Part shown: positions 12,262-22,888 of the stretch, piece by piece
Layout: every line of letters begins with the position of its first letter
How positions within the stretch are numbered: the first letter of the stretch is position 1
NCBI RefSeq assembly: GCF_017562075.2
Contig: NC_054083.1
Coordinates: forward strand, 22,503,428 to 22,567,427
Origin: Anopheles merus
Lineage: Eukaryota > Arthropoda > Insecta > Diptera > Culicidae
Reading direction: 5' to 3'
DNA length: 64,000 bases
Notes under the pieces: model-generated
Told to the model about the DNA's origin: nothing
What the model saw: only the letters and a program-made list of their open reading frames with translations
Database searches by the model: none
Program-made: the position numbers and the translations under genes

Positions 12262-13183
12262 TCTTTGCTGATAGAGGATAAAAATCAAAATTATTGATAA
12301 TAGATATGAAAAGATTTTAAATCTGTGAGTATGTGCAGAGTAGAATCTTCCAAACAATTAGAGAAACAAAATTCACTAAATAATTGATTTAAAATTCTAT
12401 TGGCTCATTGTGTCATTTTAGCGCCAGACCGTAGTACCAGAATTTCCCAAAAGGTGGCGCTTATCGGAATATGTTGCATACAACCTGCATGCAAGCGGTT
12501 CCCTTCGGTATGGTTTGATGATCGACGATTTAAGATAAAAAATAAAAATTACTCAAATTGTTGTGAAATTTTGAATCAGAAAAAATATATATGAAGGTGT
12601 ACACATATTCAGGTAATTTGTGAACATTGAACAATAAAAGTTAAATTTGCCTTATTGTTACGTGCTACTGCTTATTACAACACTTTTACATTCTTTTTCA
12701 AATAAAAAACCTATACAAGTGCAATCAAATGATTATTTAAAGTTAAATACATGTGCGATGACTTGTTCACCGACGAAATGTGTTCGGCAACTTCCAACCT
12801 CGGTACCGCTAGTGTGTACCGCTTGTGCGTATTATTTTGGGTTACAAAAAAAACAGCAACGTCGCCGCAACAATGTTAAGCCGGTTTGCTGGGTTCCACG
12901 CGTGCATCGGTGTGCGTATGTTTTGCGCCACACTACACTAGATGATATTAGCGACACGTCTGTATTGGGGCACAGGCCAACCGGGCACTCGCTGTACACC
13001 AGGCTGCTCCACCACAGTACCGAGCAAATAAACGACCGTAGCGGAGCGTTTCTAGCGGCTGAACACAGCTCTCGCCAGTTCACAGTTGCCCGTGCCAGAT
13101 CCACCCGGTGTGCCGATCGGATTGCGTTGTGTGGTTAGCGTGTGGTAGCAGCCCCAAACAGTAAAGGAAAAAAAACCATCGAA
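12262..13183. other. Spacer between the CHCHD2-like gene and HIBADH
   Basis: Contains the CHCHD2-like 3' UTR with AATAAA at 12541 and 12633, then AT-rich DNA. The GC-richer 12890-13183 is probably the HIBADH promoter and 5' UTR. An open frame at 12647-13138 has no family resemblance and starts in AT-rich DNA, so it is not called. Confidence 0.6.
12541..12546 (+). promoter_or_regulatory. Candidate poly(A) signal of the CHCHD2-like gene
   Basis: AATAAA 280 bp downstream of the stop codon. A second AATAAA lies at 12633-12638. Which is used cannot be told from sequence. Confidence 0.45.
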
Positions 13184-15163
13184 ATGGCCTATCGTGTACT
13201 GACGCGTACCGCCGGCAGCAGCCAGCAGCAGCTCAAGTTGCTGTCCGACCTGTTGATCCGTTCGTTCAGCAGCGGCCCCAAGAATGTTGGGTTCATCGGG
13301 CTCGGCAACATGGGCGGTCCGATGGCAAGCAACCTGATGGCGAAGGTAAGTGGGGGCTCACATTTCCGATCCGCCGCATACACACCACCGCCGGATCGCG
13401 TTACGTAAAGGGCGTTTTGATTTCGTTTTTTTTTTCTTTTTTTTCGTGATCCAAAATTGCACACAAACACTCACGTGTGCCGGTAGGGGAAGAAACTTCC
13501 TTACACCGTACCCCACCGCATATGGGGTGATTTCTTTGCTGGTTTCTTTTTTCTTTATCGAAAGTTAGCCCCGCGTATGATAAGCTCAATGTCAAATTGA
13601 TAAAAATTGTCTCGCCATCGGTGGTCGTCATCCCGGTGTTGGTGGCGATCGTCAAACGCGTGGAGGCTTGGCGGAACACACATCTCACGCCTACTTTGAT
13701 AACGTACGTGTGTGTTACGTACGCACGGACAAAACAGAAAGACACACACACACACACACATACGCAACGTCCCGTTGGGCATTAGAAACTGCGAGCATGT
13801 CGATGCGCAATGTTGCTAATTACTGATAACTCGTGCCCCGCTAAGGAAATGTGCGAAACACAAAGTTCCTTCACGTTACATTTTAGAGATCACCTTGCGT
13901 TCCGGTTTAGTGTGTTCACGTTGCACACGGAACTGCTATTCTTAGCTGACCTTGAAAATCAATCATATACAGCGATCGCGAAAAAGGGCCCAGGAAATGG
14001 AAAGGAGCGGGGGAGAGGAGGACAGTTCATTTACACGCGGCAGCGGTTAGAATGAAAGTGAAACGGCTACGTATGCATAGAATTTTGCCGTTGTTGCCCG
14101 TTTTGCGTTCGATGGATACTGCGCAATATCTGTGAGAGTGCGTCGTTTTCCTATTAAAACAAATTATCATATTTACGGACAACCGTAGTTGAAGCTTTAA
14201 ATGCCTTTACATTGCAATGAAATGTTTCTATATCATTAATGTTGTTTTCCCCCCACAGGGCCACAAGCTGCACGTGTTCGACATCTCGAAGGACGCGAAG
14301 GAATCGCTGAAGGCGAAGGGTGCCGTGCCGTACGACAATGTGGCCGAACTGGCTAAAGCGTCCGACTTTGTGGTGACGATGCTGCCGAACAACGACATCG
14401 TGGCGGACACGTACGACACCATCATCGGTGGCGGCGGCATCAAGAACCAGACCATCTTCATCGACTCCAGCACGATCGATCCGAACGTGGCGAAGGCGGT
14501 ACGCATACGAACGAGCATGCACAACGAATCGTCCTTATCGTACTGAACGGGAAACGGCTTTTACTCTCCCACTTGCAGGTCCAGAAGAAGGTTAAGGCGG
14601 CCGGAGCAACGTTCGTCGATGCGCCCGTGTCGGGCGGTGTGCCCGGTGCGAAGAACGCGACGCTCACGTTCATGGTCGGCGGCACGAGCGAGGAGTACCA
14701 GGCGGTGAAGGAGCTGCTCGAGGGCATGGGCAAGAAGATTACGCACTGCGGCGGCTACGGCATGGGCCAGGCGGCCAAGGTGTGCAACAACATGATGCTG
14801 GGCATCTCGATGTGCGGGCTGGCCGAGTGCATGAATCTGGCCATCCGGCTCGGTCTCGATCCGAAAGTGTTCGCCGACATCGTGAACGCGTCGACCGGCC
14901 GTAGCTGGGCGTCGGAGGTGAACAACCCGGTGCCGGGAATCATTCCGACCGCACCGGCTGCCAGCGGCTATGCGGGCGGTTTCGCCACCGGGCTGATCAC
15001 GAAGGATCTCGGCATTGCGTCGGCCGTGGCCACCAGCTCGAACTCGCCGATCCCGCTCGGTGCGCTCACGCACCAGATCTACCGGACGCTGATGGCGAAG
15101 GGTTTGGCCAACAAGGACTTTTCCGTGGTGTACGATTTCCTCAAGAACACGGAGGGCAAGTGA
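13184..15163 (+). CDS. HIBADH: 3-hydroxyisobutyrate dehydrogenase, mitochondrial
   Basis: Seen: three exons, 13184-13345, 14259-14498 and 14579-15163, all joined in phase 0, giving 328 residues. Residues 1-30 (MAYRVLTRTAGSS... LLIRSFSS) look like a mitochondrial presequence. The NAD-binding glycine loop is VGFIGLGNMGGPMASN (35-50). The family signature FVDAPVSGGVPGAKNATL spans 146-163, with the substrate-binding SGG at 152-154. The catalytic lysine motif GYGMGQAAKVCNNMML gives Lys201 and Asn205. Known: the enzyme oxidises 3-hydroxyisobutyrate to methylmalonate semialdehyde in valine breakdown. Length and all key residues are typical. The 913-bp first intron carries a short CA tract. Transcription converges with PDCD2, whose stop codon is 340 bp away. 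The ATG at 13184 is preferred because the upstream in-frame extension has no ATG. Confidence 0.96.
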
Positions 15164-15502
15164 GCGAAGAGCGAGAAGCGAGGGGGTTTGGTGGGTAAAC
15201 GGTCTGACCAGGCGCGGCGCCTACCGGAAAAAAGCACCCAGGTAGCGCATACAGTCTTCCAGAGCATGCATTTATGAAACGCCAATAAACGGTCGTTTAG
15301 ATTTTATTTTTCAAATTTCAACCAACACGTGGTGTGTGCATTTACTACGAGAAATGGGATTAATAGAGTTAGATAATCATGCTCATGTTTCGGAATCATG
15401 GTATTGGTTAATTTAACTCATTAGATTTATTACATCCGATTACCCTATCCCATTCATCCCAATAATAACCATCGTTTCCATACTTACAGCCGTTCGCTTT
15501 AT
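15164..15502. other. Convergent 3' spacer of HIBADH and PDCD2
   Basis: A 339-bp spacer holding the ends of both transcripts. HIBADH has AATAAA at 15284-15289; PDCD2 has AATAAA overlapping its stop codon and a second one on the minus strand near 15306-15311. Use of the distal PDCD2 site would make the two 3' ends overlap. Confidence 0.7.
15284..15289 (+). promoter_or_regulatory. Candidate poly(A) signal of HIBADH
   Basis: AATAAA in GCCAATAAACGG, 120 bp after the stop codon, followed by a T-rich stretch (ATTTTATTTTTC) typical of a downstream element. Confidence 0.7.
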
Positions 15503-15503
15503 T
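15498..15503 (-). promoter_or_regulatory. Poly(A) signal overlapping the PDCD2 stop codon
   Basis: The minus strand reads TGAATAAA at 15505-15498, so the last A of the TGA stop is the first A of AATAAA. If used, the 3' UTR would be about 15-30 nt. Confidence 0.5.
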
Positions 15504-16840
15504 CAGTTCTTCGCCGTATCGGTATTGAGCACGTCCTGCCGGAAGATGTACTCTTCCGCGTACCCTTGCACATCACAGCTTGCCTCGCAGGTATAGCACA
15601 CGAGGGTGCCCCAGTCAAGCTGCTCGCTGTTCAGGCTGTTTAGCAGCTGGGGCATAATTTGAAATTCAAACACCCGCCGTCCGGCACACCATCCGCAGGG
15701 CGGAATGGTCTGCGGGAGCTTGGGCGACAGCCAGAGCGGTTTGCCGCCCCGCTCGTACCGCAGCACCTGCTCTGGGTCAGCCGAGATGCGCTCCTTGAAC
15801 TTGTCGAACGTTTTGTCCTCCACCTGGTCGGACGAATACTGGTCCAGCTCCGCCTCGGACAGCTCGTCCAGGGCGCCCGCTTTGCCCTCCTGCTTCAGAC
15901 GCTCCAGCTCGGCCAGCTGCCGCTTTGCGTTCTCTTCCTCCGAAAGCTTTGCCTTTGGCTCCTAAAATGTCACAGTAAATGCAGTATTAGAGTGTTTTCG
16001 ACTGTGTTTTAGCGATTGCAAACTTACATATTCTTCCTCTTCGGTAATGATTTCAAATTCCGGAAATTGAATGCTGCTTGTAGCGCACGCCGGGACGGTG
16101 GACCCTTCCTCGCTGCAGCACACACTTTTGTGGACCGCTTTCCAATCGAGCCGCTGGTGCGCTGCACTGCAGTAGTTGACCGCTTTGCAGCGCGAGCAAA
16201 GCTTGGGCCCACGGCAACCACATACGACGCAAAGCGGTACGGGAGACTTGATCGCCGGCTGAGGAAGGGGAAAGAGAAGAGGACACTGGCGTGTAATTTT
16301 CCCGCTAGAAGAGCGTCACAGGTGTCATTCTGAAGACATTTACCGATTCTTTCGTCTCATCCGGTGGATCATATTCGTAGTACTCGTTTCGTCGTGGCAG
16401 CTGGCTGCGTAGTACTTTGATGGTGCTGTAATGGTAACAATAAATTGATTTATCCGTCTTGTTTTCCATCTTCTGCGCTGCTGCTTTTACCCTGCTTCCG
16501 GTTCGGGTGATTGATTACAGGCCGCCGTTAAGCAGACAAACACGTACAGCGTTCGGTGGAAGCTGTTTTCGTTTGCCTCTACCGGCGCATAAACCTACAA
16601 ATGAGACAAAACAATTGGCTGAAAATTTATCGGTTAACCCGCCCGTTCTTACGCGCTTACCTGACACAGGAATCCAAGCGGCTCATTGCACTGGCCACAC
16701 AGCAGATCATCCGGTTTTGGCAGGTGTTTCAATTCTAGCCATGCCGGTTTGCCGCCAACCTTGCTGCGGAAGAATTTGTTCGTCAGCAGCCACGGTTCAC
16801 ACGGTTCCAGAAAACCTAAATCTACCGAAGTAACCTCCAT
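15503..16840 (-). CDS. Zfrp8: PDCD2 / Zfrp8, MYND zinc-finger protein
   Basis: Seen: five exons on the minus strand, 16840-16661, 16594-16491, 16425-16344, 16258-16028 and 15961-15503, with introns of 65-85 bp, giving 351 residues (human PDCD2 about 344). The N-terminal half has VDLGFLEP, FFRSKVGGKPAWLE and LLCGQCNEPLGFLCQ. Exon 3 gives TIKVLRSQLPRRNEYYEYD. Exon 4 holds a complete MYND finger, from CVVCGCRGPKLCSRC through VNYCSAAHQRLDW to HKSVC. The C-terminal PDCD2_C domain includes KPLWLSPKLPQTIPPCGWC and ends DTAKN. Known: PDCD2 chaperones ribosomal protein uS5 (RPS2) into 40S assembly; Drosophila Zfrp8 is needed in haematopoietic and ovarian stem cells. Start choice is firm because the ATG at 16840 begins the conserved N-terminus. 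The gene converges with HIBADH. Confidence 0.94.
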
Positions 16841-18401
16841 CTCGCAGAATAGCCACTCCTCACGGCTTTCCTGGCTGTTGAACCGTTCCGTTCAACTGGA
16901 CCGCTATTCTGGAGAGGAATGTAAACAAGAAAACGTGCGTTTGACAGTTCCCAGTAGACATGTGCAATCACATTGCCAACGGATGCAGGAAGTTTTCTGC
17001 GAGCAGAAACGGCTTAGTGCAAAGACAAACGACTTACAAACGTTCGGGCAGTGTATTTTCAACAGGTTTGGCATTAAGAAAACTTAGGTTTTAGCCCTTT
17101 TTCATAAATAAATAAATAAATAAATAAAATATCAAGATTTTAGCAATAGCTAATCGTTTCCATCGGAATGGAAACGGCGAACCCAAGGAACAAAATCGGT
17201 GCTGACCCAAAGAGCAAATTGCGCGGGTTCTGAAACATTCAAATTCACATGATTATTGATAGACTTTGAATTCTTTATTTAACATTTGTATAATTGTTTT
17301 ACAGTCTGATCTCACTGGCTGAGCTTTGCTTGCATGCCAACTATTAATTTGTGCTTTTTAGGTGGCACGTTTTTCCATACAAAAAAAAACAAAATCTCAA
17401 CAGGTAATGAGATTTTTGATTTATTTTCAATTTTTTTTTCTATATAATCCTTTTTTCCATACGAACCGGTGGGTCTTCATTGAATAAACGGTGCGTTGCA
17501 GTGAACAATGTGTAGCTACTGCTAAATCCAAATGTAACTTAAACCGATTCGAACGTAGTTGACAACGATCTATTCTCATATATTGCGATCCATAGCAACC
17601 GGAAAAAAGACTTGAAGGATAGTGAGGTGTAATACAGTTTAACCTCACTGTTTGGGTCTTTCTTAGTTGGGTTAGTTAGGAGCTAACCAACGAGGCAGCT
17701 TTGGCAGAAAGATACTCATGCATGGTTGTCATTGAGTTAAGAAGCATAGCCCTTGTAATGAATTTAAGGTTGGTTAACAAAAGGTTTATGTACAAAACTG
17801 TTCGGTGGCAATTTTATTCATCACATTGTCTGTCAAGCAACTCAACTATCGTGTGCGACCTCACTAGTTGGCACGCAATTGTATCCGAAACCGCTGAGCT
17901 CATACTGTAATAATATGTTAATATTCCATTGCTATTGAAAGGACGTTGTATGGGAAAAGCTCGAGTCATATTGAATTTGATCGTAGCTCTGTATACTAGA
18001 GCTGAAATAGGTTTGCTAGATAGTTGTTCGTCTTTAGTAGATAACCAGACTTATTATTTACATTGGTTTTGTTTTTGATGATATCTGTTTTACCATTATT
18101 TTTTACCTTCCACAAAAATCACAATCAACTCGTTCGTTCACATTCTATTAGCCGTGTTCTCACACGGCATATTCTGCTAGAAAATATCAGTCGAATAAAA
18201 TTTTTACTGAGGCAAGGGAAATCTAGTAGCCTGTGGCAAATCTTTTTCGAGCAATCCAAGCTATCCGTCGCTGGATGGGTAACAAAAATATATGCTTGCA
18301 TATTTGTTTTTTTTTAGCGCGTTCGAATGACATTTCATTTCTATCGTTGGATTGTTATACGCGTTTCCGCGGGCGCGTCGTGTATTTGCGGCCTTACATT
18401 A
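16841..18401. other. Intergenic AT-rich spacer upstream of PDCD2
   Basis: Holds the PDCD2 promoter side, five tandem AAAT units near 17105-17128, and AT-rich DNA. No gene, RNA or clear element ends were recognised between 17130 and 18400. Confidence 0.6.
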
Positions 18402-19418
18402 CTTCACCGCGAGGCTACATGAGGTGAAATATACAGCGAAATGAACAATTTGACAGGCGAAATATCTGACGGATAAAGCATCACAGCAACCAGCTGATGA
18501 GCAATGTAAACAAATAACGTGCACAAAATCGTAACTAAATCCATTGAATAATTTCAAAATCCAGTACTTCGTCAATTCTGAGTCAACAGTTCACAATTTC
18601 TTCCAATTTGTGAATGTTCTACTTAAGAAGATATAATTTTTAAGTGAATTTCGAAAGCGGATGTTGTGTCACCGACAAACCGACGTGACACTGGTGTTAC
18701 AAAAGTGTCCCACACGAAAGTACTGTCATTTACCAGTGAGGCGAACACTTCTATCAAAGTAAGCTCTGTTCACTGCTGCTTCGATGCAAACAACTTTTCT
18801 AAATACAAATGGCGAAGGAAGTGTGAGGCAAGATTTTGTGAGAATTATTGGACAAAACACCCAGGAAAATCATTTTATAAGTTTCTCAATCAATACAAAA
18901 GATGTGAGAAGTACATAAAACAATACGCATTGGAATTTGCGAAGAAAAACAAAAAGGGGGTTTAGCAGTTTCTTCTCTGTGTCAGTGTAGTAAGCGAATC
19001 ATTATAGAGATGGCGCTAGTGTTTAACGTATTTTCATTTGAAATAAGGAGACAACTTTTGACCGCGCGGCTACATGAGGTGAAATATACAGCGAAATGAA
19101 CTATTTGACAGGTGAAATATCTGACAGGTATAGCTAAAGGGTTGGGGGAGACACAACATCCGCTTTCGAAATTCTATTTAAAATAATATCTTCTCAAGCA
19201 GAACATTCCCTAATTGGAAGAAATTATTAACTGTTGACTGAAAATTAACGAAGTACTCTATATTGAAGCTATTTAATGGATTTAATTACGATTTTGTGCA
19301 CGTTATTTGTTTACATTGCACATCAGCTGGTTGCTGTGATGCTTTATCCGTCAGATATTTCGCCTGTCAAATAGTTCATTTCGCTGTATATTTCACCTCA
19401 TGTAGCCGCGCGGTGAAG
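18402..19418. mobile_element. Foldback-like element with ~269-bp inverted arms
   Basis: Seen: the arm 18402-18670 is matched in reverse complement by 19150-19418, both 269 bp with modest divergence. Outer ends read CTTCACCGCGNGGCTACATG, and inner ends read AAGCGGATGTTGTGTC. Shared internal marks are CAGCGAAATGAAC, GAAATATCTGAC and CATCACAGCAACCAGCTGAT. The 479-bp spacer holds a 99-codon open frame (18666-18965) and a further copy of the terminal module starting at 19061. No transposase was recognised. Confidence 0.8.
18666..18965 (+). other. Unidentified open frame inside the inverted-repeat element, 99 codons
   Basis: Starts MSPTNRRDTGVTKV and ends in a lysine-rich stretch (ALEFAKKNKKGV). 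It overlaps the inner edge of the left arm. The second half, with FCENYWTKHPGKSFYKFLNQ, reads like a basic DNA- or RNA-binding tail, but I recognise no family. It may be a captured fragment, a remnant of the mobilising protein, or chance in A-rich DNA. Confidence 0.25.
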
Positions 19419-19919
19419 CTTATTTTGTTCGAAGTGTCACGTCAGTTTGTCGGTGGTTGTGTCTCCCCCAACCCTTTAGCTGTACCTGGCAGATATTTCG
19501 CCTGTCAAATACAGGCGGATCCCGAGATACACGGTACCTCTTATACGCGGATTCGGAGATACGCGGTTTTCTAAATTTGACAATTCTTTGAGCAAATTGT
19601 ACTGATTTGACACATCAAATGTAAATTGCCAAATAATTTCCGTTTTGATCGAATGTTAAAAATAATTTCAAATTGTTTTAAACTGTTATATTCAGTCAGA
19701 ACCATATCAAATAATTTATGAAGTGACTAAAACCGCCTCCTATTTGCAAAATTACACGAAAATTAGTGATATTTTAGCTGGAAATCACGAGATTCGACTT
19801 ACGCGGAAATTCGAGTTACGCGGTAATTTGCGGCCGTTTTTGGTCCCCATTAACCGTGTATCTCGGGGACCGCCTGTAGTTCATTTCGCTGTATATCTCA
19901 CCTCATGTAGCCGCGCGGT
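19061..19919. mobile_element. Second inverted-repeat unit sharing the same terminal module
   Basis: The end at 19061 (ACCGCGCGGCTACATGAGG, on to about 19157, GGGTTGGGGGAGACACAAC) is mirrored by 19457-19919, where TTGTGTCTCCCCCAACCC leads to CATGTAGCCGCGCGGT. The right arm is interrupted at 19512-19876 by a younger element. This unit overlaps the one at 18402-19418, so the two are nested or recombined; four copies of the terminal module lie in 1.5 kb. Confidence 0.7.
19512..19876. mobile_element. pogo/Tigger-like MITE, 365 bp, with TA target duplication
   Basis: Seen: ends are CAGGCGGATCCCGAGATACA and, reversed, CAGGCGGTCCCCGAGATACA. The element is bounded by TA at 19510-19511 and 19877-19878. 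Removing it with one TA restores GTCAAATAGTTCATTTCGC, which is exactly the sequence of the undisturbed module at 19364-19382. Known: CAG-starting ends with TA duplication are typical of the pogo/Tigger branch of Tc1/mariner elements. There is no transposase frame, so it is non-autonomous. Confidence 0.88.
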
Positions 19920-20129
19920 CACACATTCTCTTATCTGACGACAAACTGACGCTACCATCAAGACCCGTCAACTTTCGTTGCCTGGGTGTTGGGAAGCAAA
20001 TTTTTTTCTAACCATCTCCATCCCCGTTGCTAACCACTTTCTCGTGCACAAAACGCAAATGCAAGTAATTTCGGACAGCTCGGTGGCTTGAAAAACTACC
20101 CCAAAGCTAAGTGCAAACCATTGTTTAGC

Positions 20130-22888
20130 CATTGCTTCGCCATTTGGTCGAGCAAAACCCGTACAACGTAAGCGAACCCGGTTCTCGGGCCCCGGCACAA
20201 GGACGTTCCTCGATCAGCTGTGGGTGTGTGTGTGTGCGGGCGCGTGCCATGGAACCCGTGCGCACGCATCGCAGTGTGCGTGTGCTGGCGTGTACGTACG
20301 GTGCTGGGCAGGTTGGTAGTGTTTGTGCCGGCCCGTCCACTTGTAAGTGGTCCATCGGCCGACGGAAGCAGCAGCTTCGGCAGTGGCTGTCAGCAGCAGC
20401 GAAAAAGCAGCAGCAGCAGCAGTAGTCAGTAGCAGGGCAGGCGAGCAGCAGCACGGTGCAGCCAGCAGAATCCAAGAGACGGCCTCCCCCCACCACCGTT
20501 CGTTCGTGTCGACGGTGTGAAAAGAAAGGACAAAGAAAGTTGTAACACTAATCGCTCTCTGCGGTCGGTTACTACTGTGCTATGAAGCAGTATTTCCAAT
20601 CGGAACTCGGATTCGAATCGAATTCTAACGCGAGGTGACAGAGCTGTGTGATAAAAAAGGATGAAAGTGTGAGAAGAAGAAAAGGAAAGGAAAACGAACA
20701 CCCAACTTGCGGGCCCGGCTGTGAACGTGAAGAAGGAGATTTTTTTCCTCTCAATTCCATTCCACACCGCACTCGTTTTTCTTATCCCCTCCCCCCTATC
20801 TAACTGGTCGGATTTCCTCCCGCTACGCGGTAGTGTATGTGCCGTGTGCGCTCGCGTGTGTGTGTGTTCGCTCCCATTGATTGTGTCGCGTGCGGACGTG
20901 CGTGCGTGCGTGTGTGTGTGTGTGCACACGGGGTGGGGGTGTGAATGATCACGGAAGAGACGTGAAAAGTAACGTGAAGTGACGTGCGGCAGAAGGGAGG
21001 TTTTTTTTAGTTCGTGTATGTGTGTATGGTGGCGTTGCTCCCCGCGATCAGCCGTTGTGCTGTGTGAAGTGTGTGGTGTGCGGTGTGGTGCCGATTAAAA
21101 ACGCACAGCAGCGGTCTCTCGACGTGGTTTTCTTCGATTTTTTTTTCGGCCGTTGAAGGAAGACCAGAGTGAGAGAGAGAGAGGGCGCGGCGGTGGCGAC
21201 GCTGCGATCAATTTTTCGGTCGGTCGGTCGGTCGAAGCCAGCGGTGTCACGAAGCGTGTTTGGTGTTGGTTGCCGGGCAGCAGCAGTACGGAGGTGTCGT
21301 ACTCCCCACATCCTCCCCCTACATCTACCGGAAGGATTGTCCCGTTTGCTGTTAATGCTGCTTGCCAGCGGTAGCAACAGCAGCGCTTTTACACCCATCC
21401 GAAGCAGATAAAGTGATCGTGCATGTGTGTGGCTGTGTGTGTGTATTTGTGCAGGGGTGGAAAAAGGCAACCCGCTTGCGTCCCGTCCCCCTTTTGCTAA
21501 TGCAACACATTAATACACACACTCCAAGCACACATACAAAAAACCTCCAAACACACACACTTGCGTAGAAGATGTGTGCAGCGTGAGGTGAAAAGCGGTG
21601 CCGCTATAGGAAGATTGCACGAGTGCAACGAAAACGAGGTTGAAAAGTGAGAAGAAGCGAAAAGATTCCGTAACCACCCATAGCAGCAGCAGCAGCAGCA
21701 AAAGTGGAAAGAAATTGCGAGTGGCTGTGTGTGTGTGTGTCTGTGCTTTTGTGCGCGCGTGTATGTCAGTGTGGTGAGGTTGCTGCTTTTTCGGGTTTTT
21801 GTTAACACTCGCACGCTTGCGGGTGAACGAGTGAGAGAGAGAGAGCGCGCAAGGGAACTGTGCAACCTAGCACAGTGTGTCGTCTATCCTTGCGGAGCGC
21901 AAGCTAGAGGGAAGCGAAAGCGCACTAGAGAAGCAACGCGCTAGAGACCGGTTCCGCTATCTCTGTCGTGTGCACGCTCGCTCGCTCACACCGGGTCCCG
22001 AATGTCGAGTGACGGGATGTGTGTGTGGTGTCGCGCAAAGTGAATAGAGAAAAGAGGTAGTAGTTGGCCGTGGAACGACGTCGTCGTGTGCGCGAAATGA
22101 TGTGTCCGTCCGCTCGGGCGTGTGCGTGCTAGTGTGGGTCAAAGTGGAAGTGGGGGGAAAAAAGTGGCAGCAACTCGTCGATCGCGCCCCGCGTTTCTCT
22201 GTCGATCTCGCTCCTCACCCCACGGTTCGGTCAAAGAAACGTCACGACGAGCGCTCATACAAAGAGAAGCTCATCCGTGTTGGTGTGTATGTGTGCGCGT
22301 GAAATTGATGAATTAGGAAGCTAGTTAGTGGCTGTCGCAAGAGGGACGGTGTGCGCGGGTGACCATTTAGTGTGCGCTGGTTTCGGTGTGTGTGTGTGTG
22401 CAACACGAGCGAAGGGAGGGCAAAAGAGACAGACATCGTCTTCTCTCTCTCTTGCGTGCGCGCGCGTGCTCGCTCGTGTGTGTGCGGCTGCTTCTCATTC
22501 ATTTCGGAAAACGCGTACATATCCAACCAACAAACACACAAACACAGCGAAAGAAACCCGTACGCACACAGTTGGAACATTGCGGGTCGCACACAGCTAT
22601 ACAAGTCAGTCACACATACAACCCCCTCTCCCTCCTCGTACACCACCAGCAGCACGGAAGAGATGAGCCGATGAGAAGAGATGCTGTCGGTGGTTATGTA
22701 TGCTGCTGGCTCGGCCGCTGCTGGCCTGTGAGCGGGAGCGAGACGGGCGCGCACACATCATCGTCGGTGGGTTCAGCTGGCAACAAAGTGTGTTGACCAC
22801 CATCCCACCATCGATTGGAGGCGAGTGTAGTTGACCGACTAAAGGGCGAAAACGGCAACCATCATTGGCCCAAACCAACAAAAAAAAG
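20130..22888 (+). other. Possible 5' leader exon of the PI3K regulatory gene
   Basis: A 2.7-kb stretch rich in GTGTGT, CAG and GAGA runs and GC-richer than its surroundings, ending at a good donor (AAAAAAAG|GTAATT at 22888/22889). No long coding frame has codon bias. It resembles the first non-coding exon of a long insect gene, and the next plus-strand gene is the p85 gene at 46085. Assignment is an inference; it could be a separate non-coding transcript. Confidence 0.3.

Noticed and set aside
12647..13138. 163-codon plus-strand frame upstream of HIBADH
   Set aside because: Begins in AT-rich DNA, has no family resemblance and ends within the likely HIBADH leader.
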